Origin: Flectobacillus sp.
GTDB lineage: Bacteria > Bacteroidota > Bacteroidia > Cytophagales > Spirosomataceae
Assembly: GCA_029865665.1 (NCBI GenBank)
Contig: JARXAV010000231.1
Location: 1-6,326, forward strand
Length of the DNA: 6,326 nt
Direction of reading: 5' to 3'
Shown: positions 1 through 4,566 of the stretch, piece by piece
Layout: every line of letters starts with the position of its first letter
How positions within the stretch are numbered: the stretch's first letter is position 1
Made by a program: the position numbers and the translations under genes
Notes under the pieces: generated by a model
Seen by the model: the letters and a program-made list of their open reading frames with translations, nothing else
Database searches by the model: none
What the model was told of the DNA's origin: nothing

Positions 1-770
1 AAGACACTCAATATTACAGGACTGATTTGCTCTTTCTTTTCCAATAACTCATCTAAGGAGAACGTACCCACCAACTCTCGTAAGGCCAATTGCATTAAAG
101 CATACAATTGTTTTTCGTACTCTTTATTGTCTAAAGCCGCCTTTACGATGTCTGTTACTTTGTACTGAGCATAAAAATTGATACGCAAAGACGCTTTGTC
201 TTTCGTCAATATTTCTTGTCCAGACAACTCCATTTGGGTTTGGCGAACGTCTATTTTAGCTACGTGAATAGGAGTACTATTTTTCCACCAATAATACACG
301 CCGCCTGTCAAAATACGCTCAAACTTCCCGTTGACAAACAACAACCCTTGCTCGAAAGATTCTATCGTATAGGTACGAATGTATGCCCCTAATTTGTTAA
401 CCAAAATGGCAGGACTAATCGCTTCGGTAATATCAATGTTACTCAAATCGACTTTTACGAACGTATGAGTCAATACATTTTTCCAGAACGCATATCGTCC
501 AGTTGTTAATACAGCTTTAAACAAACCGTTTTCATAATGCACCGCAATATGATTATCTGGCACTTCAACTGTTTCCACTTGAGCCTTAAAAACGTCATCT
601 TTCAATAAAATTTCTAACGAAACAGGTGCATTAAAGGGTTCTGTCATGTTGTATGACACTAATTTCTCGGAAGGCATTAACCAGTAGTTGCCTTCGGTAA
701 TGGCTTTTTTGAAAGCCTCGTTTTTGAATACTAAACCTACGGAATAGGCATTAATTGTAACATATTTCAT
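1..770 (-). CDS. Slipin (SPFH/band-7 family) protein, 3' end beyond window
   Basis: Reading the minus strand from ATG at 770 gives 256 uninterrupted codons to the window edge, so the C-terminus is missing. Residues about 11-30, 75-96 and 141-161 are three copies of a repeat with the pattern N-x-x-F(x6)G-x-Y ending in W (N17/F20/G27/Y29, N81/F84/G91/Y93, N147/F150/G157/Y159). The SPFH domain follows from about residue 170 (VAKIDVRQTQMELSGQEI, then TKDKASLRINFYAQYKV), which is the classic slipin/stomatin signature. No N-terminal membrane helix is visible, unlike stomatins. An in-frame ATG at 779 would add MYT; 770 is preferred because the family often begins MK-x-V-x-I. The gene lies directly downstream of a structured tRNA-mimic RNA on the same strand. 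In other bacteria slipins of this type occur with Rsr/Ro60, Y RNA and RtcB in RNA-repair loci. Its molecular role there is unknown; membrane-associated scaffolding is the usual SPFH activity. Confidence 0.9.
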   Translation of the reverse strand, partial: MKYVTINAYSVGLVFKNEAFKKAITEGNYWLMPSEKLVSYNMTEPFNAPVSLEILLKDDVFKAQVETVEVPDNHIAVHYENGLFKAVLTTGRYAFWKNVLTHTFVKVDLSNIDITEAISPAILVNKLGAYIRTYTIESFEQGLLFVNGKFERILTGGVYYWWKNSTPIHVAKIDVRQTQMELSGQEILTKDKASLRINFYAQYKVTDIVKAALDNKEYEKQLYALMQLALRELVGTFSLDELLEKKEQISPVILSV

Positions 771-828
771 GGTGTACATTGTTTAAAAGTTTAAAAAACA
801 GTCCAAAGAATCCATTTGAACCTTGCGG

Positions 829-875
829 AAAAAGCGTTGAGTAAACGTTGATAAACTGGTGCTTACACGCTTATT
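829..875 (-). terminator. Hairpin plus T-run: possible terminator or attenuator before slipin
   Basis: AAGCGT (872-867) pairs perfectly with ACGCTT (837-832). GTAAGC (866-861) continues by pairing with GTTTAC (846-841), including one G-U, after a 3-base bulge (840-838). The apical loop is 14 bases. Five T residues (833-829) overlap and follow the 3' strand. The stem is GC-poor, so termination would probably be partial. It could separate ncRNA levels from slipin expression, or simply be one more arm of the leader. Confidence 0.4.
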
Positions 876-878
876 TTT

Positions 879-956
879 AGGGTATCAAAGGATTTTCCTT
901 CGACGACCTAAAGCCAGTAAGTATAAGTTACAGCTATCGTCCTTTACGGTATCCCT
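879..956 (-). ncRNA. Central branched stem of leader RNA
   Basis: Nested complementary segments are AGGG (956-953) with CCCT (882-879), AAAGGA (945-940) with TCCTTT (892-887), GACGA (941-937) with TCGTC (906-902), and an inner hairpin 935-928/920-912 (7 pairs, a T-T mismatch and a bulged G; loop CTTATAC). The second and third helices share bases 941-940, so the exact fold is uncertain or may switch. Confidence 0.5.
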
Positions 957-980
957 CTTTTTTCAGGCTTGGGCAAATTG

Positions 981-1006
981 TAGTCTATTCCCGAAGCAAT
1001 AGCCTA
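981..1006 (-). ncRNA. Hairpin with cUUCGg tetraloop in leader RNA
   Basis: TAG (1006-1004) pairs with CTA (983-981) and CTATT (1002-998) with AATAG (989-985). A G-A mismatch separates the two segments and a G-G mismatch lies below the closing C-G pair (996/991). The loop is TTCG (995-992), one of the most stable RNA tetraloops. It sits just inside the long-range helix. Confidence 0.65.
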
Positions 1007-1042
1007 CCAGACACTTTGGAACTGTTTTGACAAATCGAAAAT

Positions 1043-1111
1043 CCACTTGAAAGAGTGGTGCTTTAACCAACTTAGCTACATCAATCACTTGATGGCAGGA
1101 CTCGAACCTGC
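1043..1111 (-). ncRNA. Circularly permuted tRNA-like module 2
   Basis: T-arm GCAGG/CCTGC (1111-1107, 1099-1095) is a perfect 5-pair stem with loop TTCGAGT. It is followed by a perfect 6-pair acceptor-like helix CATCAA (1094-1089) with TTGATG (1084-1079), closed by GNRA loop GTGA. Then come T8-A9 (1078-1077), a D-arm GCTA/AAGC (1076-1073, 1063-1060) with three pairs, an A-A mismatch and a GG-containing loop, A26, and a local anticodon-like hairpin CCACT/AGTGG (1058-1054, 1047-1043) with the 6-base loop CTTTCA. Unlike module 1, the anticodon-type arm is closed locally, so the break lies in the variable region. The sequence resembles module 1 in T-arm and D-arm, which suggests tandem duplication. 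Confidence 0.85.
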
Positions 1112-1118
1112 GAATTTT

Positions 1119-1183
1119 CCTGTTGCTCTACCTACTGAGCTACCTCATTGCTGAAGAGAGGAGTCGAACCTCCGACCCACAGA
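1119..1183 (-). ncRNA. Circularly permuted tRNA-like module 1
   Basis: In transcript order: TCTGT (1183-1179) is the 3' strand of an anticodon-like stem; GGGTC (1178-1174) matches tRNA variable positions 44-48; the T-arm GGAGG/CCTCT (1173-1169, 1161-1157) carries loop TTCGACT. Next comes an acceptor-like helix of 5 pairs, CTTCA (1156-1152) with TGAGG (1147-1143), one of them G-U, closed by GNRA loop GCAA. T8-A9 (TA) follows, then D-arm GCTC/GAGC (1140-1137, 1128-1125) with loop AGTAGGTA containing the G18-G19 pair, A26, and ACAGG (1123-1119). ACAGG pairs with TCTGT over all 5 positions (one G-U). This is a full tRNA core opened at the anticodon loop and closed at the acceptor. It has no free 3' end and no CCA, so it cannot be aminoacylated as a tRNA. 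Confidence 0.87.
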
Positions 1184-1203
1184 TCCTAATATCAAATAAC
1201 AAT

Positions 1204-1260
1204 ACCTCGATAGCATATCGGTTTTGAACCCGACACTAGGTGGCTATATAGAAACCATCC
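1204..1260 (-). ncRNA. Possible degenerate third tRNA-like element at RNA 5' side
   Basis: A stem TGGTT/AGCCA (1257-1253, 1245-1241) with a 7-base loop looks like an anticodon arm. About ten bases later lies GGGTTCAAAACC (1231-1220), a T-loop-like motif whose stem pairs only if one G bulges. It is followed by CGATA-TGC-TATCG (1220-1208), a perfect 5-pair hairpin that competes with the T-stem. No D-arm or GNRA-closed acceptor is seen. It may be a decayed module or the 5' anchor of the RNA, or it may be unrelated. Confidence 0.35.
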
Positions 1261-1294
1261 TTGTAAATCAGCCGTACTTGCTTCTTTGATGATA

Positions 1295-1302
1295 CAAAGT
1301 AA
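1295..1302 (-). promoter_or_regulatory. Putative Bacteroidota -7 element for the leader RNA/slipin transcript
   Basis: TTACTTTG on the minus strand matches 7 of 8 positions of the Bacteroidota -7 consensus TAnnTTTG. Transcription from it would begin around 1288-1290, upstream of all the structured elements. No clear -33 TTG is found at the expected distance, which lowers confidence. Confidence 0.35.
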
Positions 1303-1311
1303 ATAAGCTGA

Positions 1312-1330
1312 TACGCAGCCTATTTGCGTA
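1312..1330. promoter_or_regulatory. Perfect dyad TACGCA-N7-TGCGTA, candidate operator
   Basis: Six-base perfect arms (1312-1317 and 1325-1330) are separated by GCCTATT. A second overlapping dyad, GCTG-N5-CAGC, lies at 1307-1319. Both sit in the divergent intergenic region, directly upstream of the putative -7 element of the leader RNA, where a bound regulator would block or recruit polymerase. No regulator gene is in the window. Confidence 0.4.
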
Positions 1331-1462
1331 GAAGAAAAAAAACGAAAAAACATTAAAATAAGTCTGATGTTAATCTCGTATATATTGTTTTCTTAGTTGA
1401 AGATTCAAGGAAGACCGTTATCTTTGAGGCCTGTAATCCTAGTTATTTGTATCTTCAATCGC

Positions 1463-2293
1463 ATGAATCAAAAAATTATTAACCTTTGTCCTACGGGTAC
1501 CCAAAGCACCAAAGACAACTCTCTTGCACCTATTTTTATCACTGAGATTATTGATGATGTATTAGCATGTCATGAAATTGGAATAACACTTGTGCATTTA
1601 CATGCCAGAGATTCATCTGGACAGAACACCTATAAAAAAGAAGTTTTTCAACAAATTATAGAGGGTATAACAAAATATGCCCCTGACTTATTGATTGGGG
1701 TTTCGCTGAGTGGTCGCTTTTTTACGGACAAATCTTTACGAACAGAGGTCTTATCTCTTCATCCAGACTTTGGTTCATTAACAATGTCTTCTCTTAATTT
1801 CCCACAGACAGCTTCGATAAATGCTCCCGAAACAATTTTATGGTTGATTGAAGAAATGAATCACTATGGAGTACAACCAGAGGTTGAATGTTTTGATTCT
1901 GGGATGTTAAATTATACCAACTATCTTTTGCATAAAGGCATTTTGAAGCAACCAGTTTACATCAACGTTATTCTGGGAAATCTATTTAATGCAGCAGCCG
2001 ATTTACTTTCTACTGCAACTATTTTAAACCAAGTTCCCAAGGATGCTTTCGTTTGCCTAGGAGGTATTGGAAAGGCTCAACTAAAAGCAAATGTCATGGG
2101 CTTATTAGAAGCCAGTGGAGTGCGAGTTGGACTAGAAGATAATTTCTATTGGGAAGATAAAACAAAGGCAACTAACCTTGGCTTGGTAAAGAGAATACAC
2201 CGAATGATACATGAATTCGGACAAGAATATATGACATCAACATCCTTTAAAAAACTTGGATATGGAAATCAAACAATTAGTCGTCTTGGGTAA
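1463..2293 (+). CDS. BKACE-family (DUF849) beta-keto acid cleavage enzyme
   Basis: The 276-residue product matches the 3-keto-5-aminohexanoate cleavage enzyme (Kce)/BKACE family, TIM-barrel Zn enzymes that convert a beta-keto acid plus acetyl-CoA to a new acyl-CoA plus acetoacetate. Visible motifs are HLHARD (H45, H47, R49), MSSLNF (109-113), PEVECFD (139-145), CLGGIGKAQ (198-206) and RVGLEDN (221-227). H45, H47 and E225 fit the Zn ligands, and R221 and D226 fit catalytic positions known from Kce. By my alignment residue 14 is Gln where Kce has the Glu that recognises the substrate amino group, so the natural substrate is probably not 3-keto-5-aminohexanoate. ATG 1463 is chosen; an in-frame TTG at 1397 would add 22 residues that do not fit the family N-terminus. 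It is the first gene of the operon and overlaps the next by 32 bases. The lysine-fermentation partners of Kce are absent here. Confidence 0.85.
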   Translation: MNQKIINLCPTGTQSTKDNSLAPIFITEIIDDVLACHEIGITLVHLHARDSSGQNTYKKEVFQQIIEGITKYAPDLLIGVSLSGRFFTDKSLRTEVLSLHPDFGSLTMSSLNFPQTASINAPETILWLIEEMNHYGVQPEVECFDSGMLNYTNYLLHKGILKQPVYINVILGNLFNAAADLLSTATILNQVPKDAFVCLGGIGKAQLKANVMGLLEASGVRVGLEDNFYWEDKTKATNLGLVKRIHRMIHEFGQEYMTSTSFKKLGYGNQTISRLG

Positions 2294-2903
2294 AAGTGAC
2301 GCTACTCTTACCATGATTTTAGATAATTTGGAATCCCTTCAGTGGTTTCCATCTATTAAGATTATTAATAATTTAGACACTCCTATTTTAAAAAGTTTTG
2401 AAAATCTCAAATTTGAGGTTTCGATTGCAACACAATTGGATGAAGTTGATTATTCATCATCTCTTGTTTTAGGAGGATTTCAAGTAAATACGAAAGTGGG
2501 AATTTTTGATAATTTCGGATTGCCCAAAGAACAATTTGTATCATTGGTACATCAAACAGCCTCTATTTCTAGTACCTCTTCACTAGGATTTGGCTGTATA
2601 ATCAATAGCCTTGTTTCCATTGCAGCTCATACTACATTAGGCAACTTTGTATCCGTCAATCGTAATGCTTGTATTGGACATCATACCACTATTGAGGACT
2701 TTGTAACGATTAACCCAGGATGTAATATTGCGGGCAATATTACGATTGGCGAAAGAACTCAAATCGGCATGGGTGCTAATATCATTGATGGGATAAGCAT
2801 CGGCAAAAATAGTATTATTGGAGCGGGTTCTTTAGTCACTAAAAATGTCCCAGATCATGTAATGGTTTATGGTTCTCCTGCTAAAATCATAAAAGAAATC
2901 TAA
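2262..2903 (+). CDS. NeuD/PglD-like sugar O/N-acyltransferase (hexapeptide repeat)
   Basis: The product has 213 residues. The N-terminal third (about 1-90) looks like the alpha/beta sugar-binding domain of NeuD/PglD enzymes, but the usual G-x-GGHG loop is replaced by VLGKSDATL (8-16). From about residue 100 there are left-handed beta-helix hexapeptide repeats (IGHHTTIEDF, IAGNITIGERTQIGMG, ISIGKNSIIGAGSLVTKNVP), ending in the conserved YGSPAKII (203-210). H140 in IGHH aligns with the catalytic His of PglD. Such enzymes transfer an acyl group from acyl-CoA to an amino or hydroxyl group of a nucleotide sugar in the cytoplasm. ATG 2262 is chosen over TTG 2256. The start lies inside the BKACE gene, implying translational coupling, and suggests that the BKACE acyl-CoA product could be the donor (inference). 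The altered glycine loop hints at an unusual sugar substrate. Confidence 0.82.
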   Translation: MEIKQLVVLGKSDATLTMILDNLESLQWFPSIKIINNLDTPILKSFENLKFEVSIATQLDEVDYSSSLVLGGFQVNTKVGIFDNFGLPKEQFVSLVHQTASISSTSSLGFGCIINSLVSIAAHTTLGNFVSVNRNACIGHHTTIEDFVTINPGCNIAGNITIGERTQIGMGANIIDGISIGKNSIIGAGSLVTKNVPDHVMVYGSPAKIIKEI

Positions 2904-2904
2904 C

Positions 2905-3660
2905 ATGTTTCATATCGCAACACCACTATATCGCTACGAGTATTTAGAAAGAATATACCAGTCTATTCCTAAACATGAGGATATTACTTGGCATATTGCT
3001 AAAGCTAAACATAGACCCCCACTTACCTTTGATTTCCTGCAAGATCCAAGGGTGAAGATATATGAAATAGATTGTCCTGATAGTGATACAGTAAGTAAAA
3101 GAAATACCATTTTTGACCACATTACTGATGGCTATTTTTATCTATTAGACGACGATACCATTTTTCTTGAAGAAGCCTATCATGTTTATAACGAATATCA
3201 ACAGCAAAACTTTGTTGGGCTAATTATTGGGAATCAGCTTTTATCATTACATTCAAGACTGATGAATAAAGCAAAAAAACCAACAAGCGACCCCACTACA
3301 ACACAAACAGATACAGGCATGGCAATTTGCCATTACTCTGTTTTAAATTATGTTCGGTGGGCTTGGAGCCCTGCTAATTCTAGATACGATAATGACTTCT
3401 TTTTCTGGAGTAGATGTTTTTCTTATTTTGGAGACGAATCTACACTGGTAGTTGATAAAGTTTTTACTGTTTACAACCACTTTGGGCCAAAAATAAGAGT
3501 GCGAAAACAACTATTGGGACTTAAAATTCATTTTGATATTTATAACATTTATGCGATGCAAGCCTACGAAACTATTGGCAAACTGCGATTGATATTTCAA
3601 GAAACATTTCAACTAAAAAGGGTTATTAATCAAAAAAATAAATTTCCTTATCGTCAATAA
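2905..3660 (+). CDS. GT-A type glycosyltransferase
   Basis: The product has 251 residues and no predicted membrane helix. It begins with a beta-strand MFHIATPLY typical of a GT-A nucleotide-binding fold. The motif YFYLLDDDTIF (77-87) contains the DxD metal/nucleotide-sugar site (D82-D84). DTGMAICHYSVL (136-147) and RYDNDFFFW (160-168, acidic D162 and D164) are the acceptor/catalytic-base region, and NHFGP (191-195) could give the third metal ligand. I cannot assign a CAZy family; GT2-like or GT43-like are the closest by style. The gene starts one base after the acyltransferase stop codon, so the two are co-translated. Its likely role is to transfer the modified sugar to a lipid-linked or protein acceptor at the cytoplasmic membrane face (inference). 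Confidence 0.75.
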   Translation: MFHIATPLYRYEYLERIYQSIPKHEDITWHIAKAKHRPPLTFDFLQDPRVKIYEIDCPDSDTVSKRNTIFDHITDGYFYLLDDDTIFLEEAYHVYNEYQQQNFVGLIIGNQLLSLHSRLMNKAKKPTSDPTTTQTDTGMAICHYSVLNYVRWAWSPANSRYDNDFFFWSRCFSYFGDESTLVVDKVFTVYNHFGPKIRVRKQLLGLKIHFDIYNIYAMQAYETIGKLRLIFQETFQLKRVINQKNKFPYRQ

Positions 3661-3673
3661 ACATCGCTCGTAA

Positions 3674-4483
3674 ATGTCTCCAATTAGCCTCATTATTGTC
3701 TGTTGTCTAACTCTGATTATACATTTTATTAGCATTATCAGTTTATCAGCAAGAATCGTTGGAACTCGTACTCAACGAGTAGCGTCGTCAGCTTCCATTT
3801 TCAATATTATCAGCTTAGTTGCTCAATTTTCAAATACCATTCAGGGACCATTACTCGCAAAATCGATTGAGAAAAGTATTACAACTGGACAAGCTCCAGA
3901 CCATTTTATATTTAGAGTAATTATTTTGTCTGCTACGGTTGGATGTACTCTCGGAGGATTCGCTATCCCAAGTATTCACCGATTTATGAAGAGAGGCGTT
4001 GATTCTTTATATTTACACCGCTCTGTATTTAGGGTTTTTATGAGTGCATTACACATAAAGACCTTAACCTACTTTTACGAAAGCATAACTATTCCATCGT
4101 TAAAAAACTTAACTAACCTAAAACGATACCCAGATACGCCATTTGGCTTAATTGCCCTGAATGCCTTTGTTTATAGCTTCACCACCGTTAGTGTACTGGC
4201 TTGTCTATATGCAGGATTTCTTAACCCTAACCTTCGCTCCACAGCTTTATCCATGACAGGGGTAAGCATTGGGCTTGGTTCTATCGGTATGATGCTTTTT
4301 ATAGAGCCTTACAGTGCCACCCTGACCGATAAAGTAATTGATGGGTCTATCACAGAAGGACATTTTAGACGCTACATTACTTTTATTGTGATTGCAAGGA
4401 CTATAGGGACACTTCTAGCTCAGTTCTTAATTATTCCTATGGCAAAATTTATAATATGGTTAGCAGAAGTACTATATGCTTAA
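3674..4483 (+). CDS. amj: Amj-family (DUF2837) lipid II flippase
   Basis: The 269-residue polytopic membrane protein has about six hydrophobic segments (near 4-25, 38-56, 79-101, 157-184, 189-211 and 233-266). The N-terminal block ARIVGTRTQRVASSASIFN (26-44), followed by SNTIQGPLLAKSIE (53-66), is the hallmark of Bacillus subtilis Amj (YdaH), an alternative lipid II flippase that can replace MurJ. Length and topology match that family. Amj moves undecaprenyl-pyrophosphate-linked peptidoglycan precursor from the inner to the outer leaflet. Here it is 13 bases downstream of a glycosyltransferase and follows sugar-modification genes, so it may serve a different undecaprenyl-linked glycan or act as backup for MurJ (inference). 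There is no separate promoter in the short gap. Confidence 0.85.
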   Translation: MSPISLIIVCCLTLIIHFISIISLSARIVGTRTQRVASSASIFNIISLVAQFSNTIQGPLLAKSIEKSITTGQAPDHFIFRVIILSATVGCTLGGFAIPSIHRFMKRGVDSLYLHRSVFRVFMSALHIKTLTYFYESITIPSLKNLTNLKRYPDTPFGLIALNAFVYSFTTVSVLACLYAGFLNPNLRSTALSMTGVSIGLGSIGMMLFIEPYSATLTDKVIDGSITEGHFRRYITFIVIARTIGTLLAQFLIIPMAKFIIWLAEVLYA

Positions 4484-4566
4484 TAATCATTTTATCTCAC
4501 AAGGAAACCTAATGTTAGAATTCATCGTTTCTTAAACATACCTTATGTCAAATCAAAATACTACCA
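4484..4566 (+). other. Intergenic gap between amj and ABC exporter gene
   Basis: Eighty-three bases without a convincing terminator hairpin or promoter. A 7-codon frame (ATG 4512 to TAA 4535) has AAGGAAA 5 bases upstream, but it looks accidental. A longer frame from ATG 4545 runs out of frame into the ABC gene and ends after 38 codons. Confidence 0.5.

Larger units (their letters stand above)
795..1028 (-). ncRNA. Long-range helix closing the 3' domain of the leader RNA
   Basis: AAAACAGTTCCAAAG (1028-1014) pairs with CTTTGGACTGTTTT (808-795) through 14 Watson-Crick pairs with a single bulged base. After one T-T mismatch, five more pairs follow (1012-1008 with 810-814, three of them G-U). The helix encloses about 190 nt. 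Six T residues (798-793) begin within its 3' strand, so it might also act as a weak Rho-independent terminator just before slipin. Confidence 0.65.
795..1183 (-). ncRNA. Structured leader RNA with tandem permuted tRNA-like modules (Y RNA-like)
   Basis: This stretch has no reading frame but is dense with RNA structure on the minus strand. In transcript order it holds tRNA-like module 1 (1183-1119), module 2 (1111-1043), and a long-range helix (1028-1008 with 814-795) that encloses a UUCG hairpin, a central branched stem and a hairpin with a T-run. The 5' end is uncertain and could reach back to about 1290; the 3' end may be the T-run at 798-793 or the one at 833-829, or the transcript may continue into slipin. 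Known background: bacterial YrlA Y RNAs carry a tRNA-mimicking domain whose acceptor stem is closed by a loop, and they are encoded beside RNA-repair genes. Placing this RNA in that class is inference from architecture and neighbourhood; I did not identify a Ro60-binding stem with certainty. Confidence 0.75.

Noticed and set aside
781..796. Direct repeat GTTTAAAA x2 before slipin
   Set aside because: Short, low-complexity AT sequence partly explained by the T-run at the end of the long-range helix.
1081..1175. Ordinary tRNA genes on the minus strand
   Set aside because: D-arms and T-arms look like tRNA, but the halves are in permuted order, the linear acceptor strands do not pair, acceptor helices are closed by GNRA loops, and there is no complete anticodon loop or 3' end.
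1397..1462. N-terminal extension of the BKACE gene from a TTG start
   Set aside because: The 22 extra residues do not fit the family, and the ATG at 1463 gives the expected N-terminus.
2934..3122. Open frame of 62 codons on the minus strand
   Set aside because: It lies wholly inside the glycosyltransferase gene on the opposite strand and resembles no family.
4512..4535. Seven-codon leader peptide before the ABC gene
   Set aside because: It has a Shine-Dalgarno-like stretch, but such sites are little used in Bacteroidota and there is no attenuator hairpin nearby.
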